Positions 25,801 through 33,954 of a stretch of 46,835 nt of DNA are shown one piece after another (position 1 is the first letter of the stretch; the number at the start of each line of letters is the position of its first letter). This stretch comes from Bacteroidota bacterium (GTDB lineage: Bacteria > Bacteroidota > Bacteroidia > Flavobacteriales_D > Crocinitomicaceae), in the NCBI GenBank assembly GCA_016866255.1, contig VGMY01000017.1:1-46835 (forward strand), in the 5' to 3' direction. The notes beneath the pieces are model-generated. The model had not been told where the DNA came from. It worked only from the letters and a program-made list of their open reading frames with translations, and made no database searches. The position numbers were made by a program, and so were the translations under genes.

Positions 25801-25843
25801 AGGTATGAAAAATAGTGAATTTAATTAAATCTTCGTGAAAGCG

Positions 25844-25851
25844 TAAATTTG
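25844..25851 (+). promoter_or_regulatory. Putative -7 element (TAAATTTG) for the NUDIX gene
   Basis: This perfect TAnnTTTG match ends 11 bases before the ATG at 25863. Confidence 0.5.
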
Positions 25852-25862
25852 TAAAAAATCCG

Positions 25863-26495
25863 ATGTTAAAGTCGCAATTTATCCAAAAAGTTACCCAGCG
25901 CCGTTTATCCGAAGAGGACCACCTAGATCTTCTGCCTGAAGGGAGAGGGCTGTCAAGTCAGGCAAAATACCACGCTGTCAACATATGTCAAGCAGCCGTT
26001 GGCATTCATTGTTTCTCCGACAGGCATGATCAGCTCTCGTTGATTTTAATAAAACGAAGCGAGTACAACGGAAAACACAGCGGTCAAATTGCGTTCCCAG
26101 GGGGCAAAATGGAAGCGAGCGATCCTAATTTAGAGTACACTGCGCGCAGGGAATGTTTCGAAGAGTTGGGGATTTCGAACAATTGTGGAATTTTAATAAG
26201 GGCACTTACCCCAGTTTACATACCGGTTTCCAATTTTGAAATGACTCCTTTTCTTTTTTACCACGATACAAAACCAGCAATCACCGTAAATGCTCTTGAG
26301 GTAGTGCAGGTGATAGAATTACCCATCCTTAAACTGGTTCATGAACTCCCCGTAATTAACAAGGACCTAGTTCTAGCGAAAAATTCACTTTTTCAAAAAA
26401 GCGTTCCGGGCTTTCAATTCGGCGAACACTGGATTTGGGGAGCTACCGCCTTGGTGTTAAATCAGCTCAAAAAATGTTTGATGGAAGCACGTTAA
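25863..26495 (+). CDS. NUDIX hydrolase, CoA diphosphatase (NudL)-like
   Basis: The 210-residue protein has the Nudix box running from GGKMEASDPN to RRECFEELGI (about residues 80-104), giving G-x5-E-x7-REUxEExGU with a small insertion in the first loop. Just before it lies the CoA-diphosphatase signature LIKRSEYNGKHSGQIAFPGG, with LLTxRs...xHxGqvaFPGG as the family form. Such enzymes cleave CoA or acyl-CoA to 3',5'-ADP and phosphopantetheine. The start follows a -7 element by 11 bases. Its last 4 bases overlap the convergent mnmD gene. Confidence 0.87.
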   Translation: MLKSQFIQKVTQRRLSEEDHLDLLPEGRGLSSQAKYHAVNICQAAVGIHCFSDRHDQLSLILIKRSEYNGKHSGQIAFPGGKMEASDPNLEYTARRECFEELGISNNCGILIRALTPVYIPVSNFEMTPFLFYHDTKPAITVNALEVVQVIELPILKLVHELPVINKDLVLAKNSLFQKSVPGFQFGEHWIWGATALVLNQLKKCLMEAR

Positions 26496-27145
26496 GGCTT
26501 CCAAGCGAGGGTCATTTCCCGTTTACCTGGCGGACCCGGCCGCGATTCCACCTGAAATCCTACCGATTTCAAATCCCTTTTAACTTGACCTTTTGCGCAA
26601 TAAGTGGTCATTAAACCTCCTGACATTAAGGCATCGAAAGCAATTTTAAATTGATCAATCGTCCACATTTCCGCTTGAGCTCGAGGACCGAAAGCGTCAT
26701 AATATATCAAGTGGAATTCATCAACATACGTCAACGAATTCCAAGTTGCTTTCAACGGGTGAAGTTCGAACGATCCTAACGCTTGTGTTTTTCCGTAAAC
26801 CAAGGAATCAAAAAACACGCGTTCTTTTGTTCTGACTGTACCTAAAGCATCCCAACATTGGGCAATTACGCTTGCTTCCACCGGATAAGCCTCTACCCCA
26901 ACATACCTCACTTTTTTTCCATTTGCCTTAGTCCAAAGTGCCGTTAGATAAGCATTGAGACAAGTCCCTAAACCCATTTCAAGCACTTGAATCCTATCTT
27001 GATTTTTGAACAACTCAATTCCATGTTGAATGAAAACGTGCCGTGCTTCTTGCAGCGCTCCATGAATGGAATGGTAATGTTCATCCAAAGACGGTACATA
27101 AAGCGTCAGTGAGCCATCGGCCGTTTTAACCAAGGAATGCTTCAT
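26492..27145 (-). CDS. mnmD: tRNA 5-methylaminomethyl-2-thiouridine methyltransferase MnmD-like
   Basis: MnmD methylates the nm5-uridine at the wobble position of tRNAs to mnm5U, the last step of the MnmEG pathway. The sequence is the stand-alone methyltransferase form, without the FAD oxidase domain of E. coli MnmC. Family features are the N-terminal DGSLTLYVPSLDEHYHSIHGA, VLEMGLGTCLNAYLT (SAM motif I, about residue 51), LIYYDAFGPRAQAEMWT, MTTYCAKGQVKRDL and the C-terminal RPGPPGKREMT. At 217 residues the length fits. It is translationally coupled to the upstream O-methyltransferase through a 4-base overlap. Confidence 0.92.
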   Translation of the reverse strand: MKHSLVKTADGSLTLYVPSLDEHYHSIHGALQEARHVFIQHGIELFKNQDRIQVLEMGLGTCLNAYLTALWTKANGKKVRYVGVEAYPVEASVIAQCWDALGTVRTKERVFFDSLVYGKTQALGSFELHPLKATWNSLTYVDEFHLIYYDAFGPRAQAEMWTIDQFKIAFDALMSGGLMTTYCAKGQVKRDLKSVGFQVESRPGPPGKREMTLAWKP

Positions 27146-27780
27146 TTTTTTCGCGCAACCATGATGCCATCACGAATGGGTAATAAAATGTTTTCTACTC
27201 GCTCGTCGTTATTGATTCGCTCGTTATAGTGCCGCAACAAGACCGTTTCCTTGTCTTGGGCCTTTTTGTCGATTACTTTCCCCGACCAAAGGACATTGTC
27301 TGCAAGGATCACGCCTCCGGGTTCAACCTGGTCAATCACCAAATCGTAGTACTTCAAATAATTCTTCTTATCGGCATCAATGAACACTAAATCCCACCTT
27401 TCGCTTAACGTTGGAATGACATCTAGGGCATCTCCAATACGGTAATCGATTTTTTCCTTGTATTCCGAAGCGTTAAAATATCCTTGTACCCGTGATTGGA
27501 GTTCCGCATTTACGTCCAATGTGATTATTTTGCCCCCATCTGGAAGCCCCTCCGCCAGGCAAAGGGCAGAATAACCTGTATACGTTCCGATTTCTAAAAT
27601 CCTTTCGGGCTGAACTAATTTCGAAATCAACGAAAGCAATCGTCCCTGAAAGAGACCACTCAACATCCTCGGCTGCAAGACCTCCAGATGCGTTTCACGT
27701 TCAATTCGCTTCAGTAAGGTAGACGTTGAAGAAGTATGCGCATTGGCATATTCTGACAGTTCTGTTGCTATAAATTCCAT
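27142..27780 (-). CDS. Class I SAM-dependent O-methyltransferase (COMT-like)
   Basis: The 212-residue protein fits the family of small cation-dependent catechol/caffeoyl-CoA type O-methyltransferases. Evidence: RILEIGTYTGYSALCLAEGL (SAM motif I), IITLDVNAEL, the metal-binding Asp in LVFIDADKKNYLKYYDL, ILADNVLWSGKV with the second Asp-Asn metal pair, and the end LPIRDGIMVARKK. The substrate is unknown; proteins of this family in bacteria have also been linked to tRNA wobble hydroxyuridine methylation (TrmR-like), which would suit its coupling to mnmD. That link is inference. Confidence 0.87.
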   Translation of the reverse strand: MEFIATELSEYANAHTSSTSTLLKRIERETHLEVLQPRMLSGLFQGRLLSLISKLVQPERILEIGTYTGYSALCLAEGLPDGGKIITLDVNAELQSRVQGYFNASEYKEKIDYRIGDALDVIPTLSERWDLVFIDADKKNYLKYYDLVIDQVEPGGVILADNVLWSGKVIDKKAQDKETVLLRHYNERINNDERVENILLPIRDGIMVARKK

Positions 27781-27834
27781 CAGGTAAAAATAATGCTTTA
27801 TGCAAGGAATGAAAAGCCTACGTTTCTTTTTTTC

Positions 27835-27842
27835 TACCTTTG
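27835..27842 (+). promoter_or_regulatory. Putative -7 element (TACCTTTG) for alaS
   Basis: This perfect TAnnTTTG match ends 18 bases before the ATG at 27861. It contains the TTG that would otherwise be an upstream start codon. Confidence 0.5.
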
Positions 27843-27860
27843 TGCTATCCGATCAACGCT

Positions 27861-30476
27861 ATGACCGTATCCGAAATTCGACAGCGATATTTTGACTTCT
27901 TCGAAAAGAAAGGCCACAAAATTGTATCCTCGGCACCGATCGTCATTAAAAACGATCCAACCCTGCTTTTTACGAACGCGGGCATGAACCAATTTAAAGA
28001 TTATTTCTTAGGCAACTACCCTGCTCCTGTCCCTCGCATTGCCAACTCGCAAAAATGCCTTCGAGTTTCAGGAAAACATAACGACCTAGAAGAAGTAGGG
28101 GTTGATACCTATCATCATACCTTATTTGAAATGTTGGGCAATTGGTCGTTCGGAGACTATTTTAAGGAAGAGGCCATTGATTGGGCTTGGGAACTCTTAA
28201 CCAACGAATACCAGCTGAATCCGAAAGATCTCTACATCACGGTTTTTGAGGGAGACCCCACCGATCAGGTTCCTGCCGACAACGAATCGCGAGAATTTTG
28301 GTTAAAATACGTGGACCCTGCCCACATTTTAATGGCTTCAAAGAAAGATAACTTTTGGGAAATGGGCGACACAGGACCTTGTGGCCCATGTACCGAAATC
28401 CATATCGACTTACGAAGTGAAGAGGATAAATCAAACATCCCCGGAGCGAGTTTGGTGAATAAGGACCATCCTCAAGTGATTGAGATTTGGAATTTGGTTT
28501 TCATGCAATTCAATCGGAAAGCGAACGGCAACCTCGAACCTCTTCCGCAAACCCATGTGGATACGGGCATGGGCCTGGAACGATTGGCAATGGCGTTGCA
28601 AGGCAAACAAAGCAACTACGACACGGATTTATTCCAAGCCTTGATCCAACACATGGTGCAACATGCAGGGAAAGCCTACGGTACCAATGAATCCACGGAC
28701 ATAGCCCTGAGAGTAATCGCCGACCACGTGCGTGCGATCGCTTTTTCCATTGCTGACGGACAACTACCCTCCAATTCAGGAGCCGGCTACGTGATTCGAC
28801 GCATTCTGCGCAGAGCCGTGCGTTACGGTTATCAAAACTTAGAATTGAACGAACCTTTTTTATGCGGCTTGGTCCCGGTTTTAATCGAACAAATGGGACT
28901 ACCGTATCCTGAGTTGACTGCGCAGGAGGCTTTGATTGTGCGCGTGATCCGCGAGGAAGAACTCAGTTTTTTTAGAACCTTGGAACAAGGCATTAAACGC
29001 ATGGATTTGCTCATGAATTCATCCGAAAAGTCGGGCCGAAGCCACCTCGAAGGAAGCACCGTGTTCGAACTGTACGACACCTATGGCTTTCCCGTGGATT
29101 TGATCCAATTAATCGCTCGGGAAAATTCGTTTTCCGTGGATGAGGCCGGATTCAACGCTGAATTGCTGCGACAAAAGGAACGTTCTCGGGCAGCAACCGG
29201 CGTTCTGGCGGACGATTGGCAACAAGTGAATGACGAGGTTACAACGGAATTTGTGGGTTATGATGCACTTCAGTGCCGTTCACAAATACTTCGTTATCGC
29301 AAGGTCAACCAGAAAAACCGAACCTTTTACCAAATCGTGCTGGATTCAACGCCGTTTTATGCCGAAAGCGGTGGTCAAGTCGGTGATACAGGTTGGTTGG
29401 TTGATGCTCAAGGCCACAAGACCCCAATATTCGACGTCAAAAAAGAGAACAACTTGACCGTTCATTTATGCGAATCGTTGCCCAATAACCTCGATCATTT
29501 GTTTGAGGCAAGCGTGGATCCCGTTCGTCGAAATAACCTTCGAAAAAACCACAGTGCTACCCACTTACTGCATCATGCCTTACGTCAAGTTCTTGGGAAT
29601 CATGTGGAACAAAAGGGTTCTTTAGTCAGTCCGGAGTATTTACGGTTCGATTTCTCCCATTTCGCCAAAGTCAGCGACGAGGAATTACGCAACATAATTA
29701 ATCTTGTTGAAGCCCAAATTACGGCTAATACTGCACTGAAAGAGCATCGAAACATGCCTCTCGCCGAAGCTCAAGCCATGGGGGCTATGGCGCTGTTTGG
29801 CGAAAAATATGGGGAAACGGTTCGGGTGGTTCAATTCGGAGAATCCATGGAATTGTGCGGTGGAACCCATGTTAATTATACCGGAGAAATTGGGTTGATC
29901 AAAGTACAATCCGAGTCCGCAGTGGCAGCTGGAATTCGACGCATTGAAATGATTACCGGAAGTGCCGCGGAACAACACTATAAGGAGGAAACCACATTGA
30001 TGGCCAGTTTACGGGCTCAATTCAAAAACCCGAAAGACATCATGAAAAGCATCCAAGATGTAGTAGATCAAAATCAAGCCCTTACTAAAGACCTGGAGTT
30101 GCTCACTAAAGAACGAAATAAAACCATCAAGCAAGACCTGAAAACCAAGTTGGAATCCGTGGATGGAATGCAGGTGCTTTGCGTTCAGTTGTCGCTGGAT
30201 AGCAATTCCGTAAAAGACATTTTATTTCAGCTCAAAGGGGAAATTCAACCGTTTGTGGGAATCGTAGGAAACATCGAAGGCGACAAATGCGGTTTGAGTG
30301 TAATGATCGATGAAGGTTTGCTACAAAGCAAAGGCTGGAACGCCGTTCAATGGATTCGTGAAGTTGCCCCTTTGATACAAGGAGGTGGCGGTGGACAACC
30401 GTTTTTCGCAACTGCTGGTGGCAAAAATCCAAATGGAATCGCCGAGGCATTAAGCATTTTAAAACAAAAACTGTAG
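27861..30476 (+). CDS. alaS: Alanine--tRNA ligase
   Basis: AlaS charges tRNA-Ala. The 871-residue protein shows the class II catalytic core at the N-terminus (MTVSEIRQRYFDFFEKKGH, TNAGMNQFKDYFLG, motif 2 region VDTYHHTLFEMLGNWSFGDYF), DTGMGLERLAMALQG (motif 3), and the editing domain with HSATHLLHHALRQVLG near residue 563 and CGGTHVNYTGEIG near 666, the zinc-type residues that clear mischarged Ser and Gly. The C-Ala domain ends with GGGGGQPFFATAGGKNPNG. A TTG at 27840 would add 7 residues, but it lies in the -7 element. The glycosyltransferase gene follows after 3 bases, so glycan genes may share this transcript. Confidence 0.96.
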   Translation: MTVSEIRQRYFDFFEKKGHKIVSSAPIVIKNDPTLLFTNAGMNQFKDYFLGNYPAPVPRIANSQKCLRVSGKHNDLEEVGVDTYHHTLFEMLGNWSFGDYFKEEAIDWAWELLTNEYQLNPKDLYITVFEGDPTDQVPADNESREFWLKYVDPAHILMASKKDNFWEMGDTGPCGPCTEIHIDLRSEEDKSNIPGASLVNKDHPQVIEIWNLVFMQFNRKANGNLEPLPQTHVDTGMGLERLAMALQGKQSNYDTDLFQALIQHMVQHAGKAYGTNESTDIALRVIADHVRAIAFSIADGQLPSNSGAGYVIRRILRRAVRYGYQNLELNEPFLCGLVPVLIEQMGLPYPELTAQEALIVRVIREEELSFFRTLEQGIKRMDLLMNSSEKSGRSHLEGSTVFELYDTYGFPVDLIQLIARENSFSVDEAGFNAELLRQKERSRAATGVLADDWQQVNDEVTTEFVGYDALQCRSQILRYRKVNQKNRTFYQIVLDSTPFYAESGGQVGDTGWLVDAQGHKTPIFDVKKENNLTVHLCESLPNNLDHLFEASVDPVRRNNLRKNHSATHLLHHALRQVLGNHVEQKGSLVSPEYLRFDFSHFAKVSDEELRNIINLVEAQITANTALKEHRNMPLAEAQAMGAMALFGEKYGETVRVVQFGESMELCGGTHVNYTGEIGLIKVQSESAVAAGIRRIEMITGSAAEQHYKEETTLMASLRAQFKNPKDIMKSIQDVVDQNQALTKDLELLTKERNKTIKQDLKTKLESVDGMQVLCVQLSLDSNSVKDILFQLKGEIQPFVGIVGNIEGDKCGLSVMIDEGLLQSKGWNAVQWIREVAPLIQGGGGGQPFFATAGGKNPNGIAEALSILKQKL

Positions 30477-30479
30477 GCC

Positions 30480-31400
30480 TTGTCAAGCGCCGAAATCTCC
30501 GTTGCAATCTGCACCTACAACCGGGAAAAATACCTTCCGCAGCTGTTCGCATCCATCATTGCACAGACCCTACCACCTCAACGGTTTGAAATCTTGTTAA
30601 TCGATAATAATTCTCCCGGAAATACCAAGGAACTGTTCGACCAATTTATGCTTGCACACCCCTCTTTTACCGGCCGCTATTTTCTGGAAACAGCGCAAGG
30701 TCTTTCACACGCCCGCAACCGTTCCATCAAAGAGGCAAAAGCCCGACTTATTACCTTTTTAGACGACGATGCGTTTATTGCCCCCAACTACTTGGAAACG
30801 CTGGTGCAACAGTTCCAGAAATTCCCGGAGTGCGGTGCTATTGGTGGGCCCATTCATCTTCATTATGAACAACTTAAGCCTTCTTGGGAAAACCCTTACT
30901 TGAATTCCCTCTTGGGTTATTTTGACAAGGGTTCGCGCCCGTTTGTATTGGTAAACGATTATCCCAGAGGCTCTAATATGGCGTTTCGCACCTCGTTGTT
31001 TGAAAAAATCGGGCTGTTCAATGTTACCTTAGGCCGCATTGCCGGTACGCTGTTGGGGGGGGAAGAAAAAGACCTCTTTAATCGGATCTATCAAGCTCGA
31101 ATCGAAGTGCGCTATGTGCCTGAAGCGATGGTCTACCATTGTGTACCCCCAGAGCGAACAACCTGTCATTTTATCCAAGAACAAGCCGTAGGAACGGGCA
31201 TCAGTGAGCGTCGAAGAAGTAAACATGAAGGCATCCTTGCTTACCTGAAACGCTTGATTTTCGAAGGAGTCAAGTGGGCTGGAAGCATTGCACTTTGGTT
31301 TCTTTACGCCCTCCGTGGGCAAGTCGCTAAAGGAAACATGATTCTTTTCTTTCGTTTCTGGGTAACCCGAGGGTTGGTTTTCAAGTATGATGGAGTATGA
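30480..31400 (+). CDS. Glycosyltransferase family 2 (GT-A), TTG start
   Basis: This is a GT2 enzyme that transfers a sugar from an NDP-sugar onto a glycan or lipid acceptor. The N-terminus reads ISVAICTYNREKYLPQLFASI, then EILLIDNNSPGNT, HARNRSIKEAKARLITFLDDDAFI with the metal-binding DxD-like DDD near residue 96, and GGPIHLHYE. A C-terminal hydrophobic helix (KWAGSIALWFLYAL) suggests membrane association. The only start near the conserved region is TTG at 30480, 3 bases after the alaS stop; the next Met is inside the domain. It overlaps the following gene by 4 bases. Donor and acceptor sugars cannot be told. Confidence 0.85.
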   Translation: MSSAEISVAICTYNREKYLPQLFASIIAQTLPPQRFEILLIDNNSPGNTKELFDQFMLAHPSFTGRYFLETAQGLSHARNRSIKEAKARLITFLDDDAFIAPNYLETLVQQFQKFPECGAIGGPIHLHYEQLKPSWENPYLNSLLGYFDKGSRPFVLVNDYPRGSNMAFRTSLFEKIGLFNVTLGRIAGTLLGGEEKDLFNRIYQARIEVRYVPEAMVYHCVPPERTTCHFIQEQAVGTGISERRRSKHEGILAYLKRLIFEGVKWAGSIALWFLYALRGQVAKGNMILFFRFWVTRGLVFKYDGV

Positions 31401-32305
31401 CTTGGCTGAGTACATGGAATAACAACATGCGATTGTGGCTACAAACCCAACAAAGTACCTTGCGTGTTCTAATTCAAAGCAAGTTCACAGGTATCGCACA
31501 TAACACGCACCCGAGCAAACCGCTGTTAATTTTAGGAAACGGCCCTTCCTTGAACGAAACCTTATCCACAGAGTCGGAATGGATCCACGCTTACGATCTT
31601 TTGGCGGTTAACAACGCGGCAAGCCACGAACCATTTCAACTCCTTAAACCGCGATTTTACTTGTTGAATGCGATAACCTATTTTCAACCAGATGAGGACC
31701 TAAATGAGCTCTACATTGGCTTCAACCGGGATTTATACAAGAACCTGCGTTCGAAAACTACTTGGAAAATGACCTTATTGGTTCCTTTTCGCGCTAAAAA
31801 AAGTGTTGCTTTCAACGAATTACTGGCATCAAATCCCAACCTCGACGCTGCGTATTTTAATCAAACACCCGTTGAGGGACTTTCCTTTTGGACGCATTGG
31901 GGTTATCGAAAAGGGTGGGGAATGCCGAGACCGCACAATGTGCTTATCCCTTCGCTCATGGTTGGGATTCGTTTGGGATATCGAGGCATAGCGATTGCAG
32001 GTGCAGACCACTCCTGGCTTGCCGACCTTTCCGTAAATGAGGCCAATGAAGCCTTGTTACGTCATGTGCACTTTTACGACACCGAAGGGAGTAAACCCAT
32101 GAAAATGGAAGACCGAATTCAGCAGCCGCGTAAGTTGCACGAAATCATTCACAAGTTTTACCTCTCCTTTGAAGGTTATTGGTTAATTAAACGTTTCGCA
32201 GAAAAACAGCAGGTGCGCATTATTAATGCGAGCAAAATAAGTATGATTGACGCGTTTGAACGGATGAGCATCCGACAATTTGTCGAGGAACTGCGGCTTA
32301 AATAA
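31397..32305 (+). CDS. GNGPS-motif protein, DUF115/MptE-like or sialyltransferase-like
   Basis: The 302-residue protein carries LLILGNGPSLNETL near residue 43. This Rossmann-like GNGPS loop is shared by the DUF115/6-hydroxymethylpterin diphosphokinase MptE-like family and by GT42 sialyltransferases, which both use nucleotide-linked substrates. Also visible are DLLAVNNAA, a conserved-looking VLIPSLMVGIRLGYRGIAIAGADHSWL, and HVHFYDTEGSKP. Proteins of this type in Bacteroidota often lie in capsule or O-antigen clusters, which fits its place between the GT2 (4-base overlap) and pseB. A role in handling a surface glycan is inferred. The exact family is uncertain. Confidence 0.6.
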   Translation: MTWLSTWNNNMRLWLQTQQSTLRVLIQSKFTGIAHNTHPSKPLLILGNGPSLNETLSTESEWIHAYDLLAVNNAASHEPFQLLKPRFYLLNAITYFQPDEDLNELYIGFNRDLYKNLRSKTTWKMTLLVPFRAKKSVAFNELLASNPNLDAAYFNQTPVEGLSFWTHWGYRKGWGMPRPHNVLIPSLMVGIRLGYRGIAIAGADHSWLADLSVNEANEALLRHVHFYDTEGSKPMKMEDRIQQPRKLHEIIHKFYLSFEGYWLIKRFAEKQQVRIINASKISMIDAFERMSIRQFVEELRLK

Positions 32306-32307
32306 CG

Positions 32308-32315
32308 TAACTTTG
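32308..32315 (+). promoter_or_regulatory. Putative -7 element (TAACTTTG) for pseB
   Basis: This perfect TAnnTTTG match lies in the 15-base gap before pseB and ends 5 bases before its ATG. It would allow pseB and the SLOG gene to be expressed apart from the alaS-led transcript, with a leaderless mRNA. Confidence 0.5.
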
Positions 32316-32320
32316 TTAAC

Positions 32321-33322
32321 ATGAACGATCGATCGATTTTAATTACCGGAGGTACCGGCTCTTTAGGCAAAGCCCTCACACGACATATTTTAAGTCAATT
32401 TCCGGGTGTAAAACGCCTCGTTATTTATTCCAGAGATGAACAAAAGCAGTTCGAAATGGAACAGGAATTTCCGGTTGCCAAGTTCCCTCAAATACGCTAC
32501 TTTATTGGAGACGTTCGGGATTATGAACGTTTAGAACGGGCATTTCAAGGCATTGACAGCGTAATTCACACGGCGGCAATGAAGCACGTGCATATTGCTG
32601 AGTACAATCCGGACGAATGCGTAAAAACCAATGTCGGAGGTGCAGAAAATGTCATCAAAGCGGCGCTCAATTCCAATGTAAAAGACGTTGTGGCCCTTTC
32701 TACCGACAAAGCTTGTGCGCCGATCAACCTTTACGGGGCTACAAAACTGACCTCGGACAAACTCTTCGTAGCCGCCAATAACATCCGTGGAAAAAAAGAC
32801 ATTAAGTTCTCGGTGGTGCGTTATGGGAACGTCATGGGATCGAATGGTTCGGTAATCCCCTACTTCATCAAACGCAAGCAACTGGATGGTATTTTACCCA
32901 TTACCGTAGCGGAAATGACCCGTTTCAACATTTCTTTGCAGGAAGGTGTCGATATGGTAATACATGCGATGGAAAATGCCTGGGGTGGTGAAATATTTGT
33001 GCCCAAGATTCCATCCTACCGCATAACAGACGTGGCAGAGGCCATTGGCCCCGAATGCAAGAAACCTGTTGTTGGCATTCGACCCGGAGAGAAGATCCAT
33101 GAGGAAATGATCAGTTCATCGGACTCGTTTTTCACCTATGATTTAGGGAAATACTACACCATTATACCTCAAGCACCCATCTGGAACTTAGGCGATTATG
33201 TTCGCAAAAATCAGGCGCAACGCGTTCCGGAAGGTTTCTCCTACAATTCCAACAACAATTTAGAATGGGAAACGGTAAGCACCTTGCGCGAAAAGATCCA
33301 AAAGTACGTAGCAGAGTTCTAA
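32321..33322 (+). CDS. pseB: UDP-N-acetylglucosamine 4,6-dehydratase (inverting)
   Basis: This extended short-chain dehydrogenase acts on UDP-GlcNAc, inverting C5, as the first step of pseudaminic acid and related amino-sugar pathways. Family blocks seen: NAD-binding ILITGGTGSLGKALT, SRDEQKQFEME, VIHTAAMKHVHIAEYNP (the AAxKHV motif), VALSTDKACAPINLYGATK with the YxxxK catalytic pair, VVRYGNVMGSNGSVIPYF, EIFVPKIPS, GIRPGEKIHEEM and the C-terminal FSYNSNNN. At 333 residues it is full length. No PseC, H, G, F or I gene is in the window. The product may therefore feed another dideoxy-amino sugar, or the rest of the pathway lies elsewhere. Confidence 0.9.
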   Translation: MNDRSILITGGTGSLGKALTRHILSQFPGVKRLVIYSRDEQKQFEMEQEFPVAKFPQIRYFIGDVRDYERLERAFQGIDSVIHTAAMKHVHIAEYNPDECVKTNVGGAENVIKAALNSNVKDVVALSTDKACAPINLYGATKLTSDKLFVAANNIRGKKDIKFSVVRYGNVMGSNGSVIPYFIKRKQLDGILPITVAEMTRFNISLQEGVDMVIHAMENAWGGEIFVPKIPSYRITDVAEAIGPECKKPVVGIRPGEKIHEEMISSSDSFFTYDLGKYYTIIPQAPIWNLGDYVRKNQAQRVPEGFSYNSNNNLEWETVSTLREKIQKYVAEF

Positions 33323-33328
33323 GCAGGT

Positions 33329-33919
33329 ATGACGTTCCAGGAATTTATTACCGCATTTGACGTCGAGGGTTCCGTGGTATTATTGGAAGGAAAACGGAAT
33401 GTTTTAACCATGGACGCACCCTATTTAACCGCCTTGGGAAGTCTTTTAGCAAAATCAACGCATCTAATGCACTTTCGCAGTGGAAATGCGCCCGGGGCAG
33501 ATGCCTTTTTCACCGCAGGTGTGGCATCGATTTCACCAGAGCGCATACAATTGATACTCCCCTATTCAAAACACCGTCAAGAACAAGCCCAAAATTTCCA
33601 ACGGTATTCCCTCGAGGACATTCCCCTGCTGGAGGAGCCTGCGTTGATTTACGAAACCAAAAAAAACAAAAAAATGGCCAACCTGGTGGACCGCTATGCT
33701 CAAGGTAATCGGGACCCATATGCCATGAAAGCTGCTTATATTCTCCGGGATACGGTAAAAGTAATGGGCAGCAAAAATTTAAGACCTATTCGAGCAGGAA
33801 TCTTTTACGACGATCTGAACCACCCTAACCAAGGTGGGACCGGCCACACCATGAACGTTTGTAAAAACCAAAAAATCCCCATTTTCACTCAGGAAATTTG
33901 GGGAAATTGGCTAAAATGA
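33329..33919 (+). CDS. SLOG-like (DprA/LOG Rossmann) protein of unknown function
   Basis: The 196-residue protein has HLMHFRSGNAPGADAFFTAGVA near residue 50. This matches the glycine-rich loop of SLOG proteins (usual form xxxSGGAxGADxxxxxG), which bind nucleotides or nucleotide-derived ligands. A strand IQLILPYSKHR follows, and the C-terminus has GGTGHTMNVCKNQKIPIFTQEIW, where family members bind the ligand through GGT. The N-terminal LLEGKRNVLTMDAPYLTALGS precedes the fold. It starts 6 bases after pseB. What a SLOG protein does in glycan synthesis is unknown; TIGR00725-like, DprA-like and nucleosidase-like roles are all possible. Confidence 0.65.
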   Translation: MTFQEFITAFDVEGSVVLLEGKRNVLTMDAPYLTALGSLLAKSTHLMHFRSGNAPGADAFFTAGVASISPERIQLILPYSKHRQEQAQNFQRYSLEDIPLLEEPALIYETKKNKKMANLVDRYAQGNRDPYAMKAAYILRDTVKVMGSKNLRPIRAGIFYDDLNHPNQGGTGHTMNVCKNQKIPIFTQEIWGNWLK

Positions 33920-33954
33920 CGGATAAATTCAATTTTTAGACGTAAATTTCGAAC

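Noticed and set aside
28487-28690. Short open frames inside alaS and other large genes on either strand
   Set aside because: They lie wholly inside well-supported genes, have no family features, and change frame with respect to conserved motifs.
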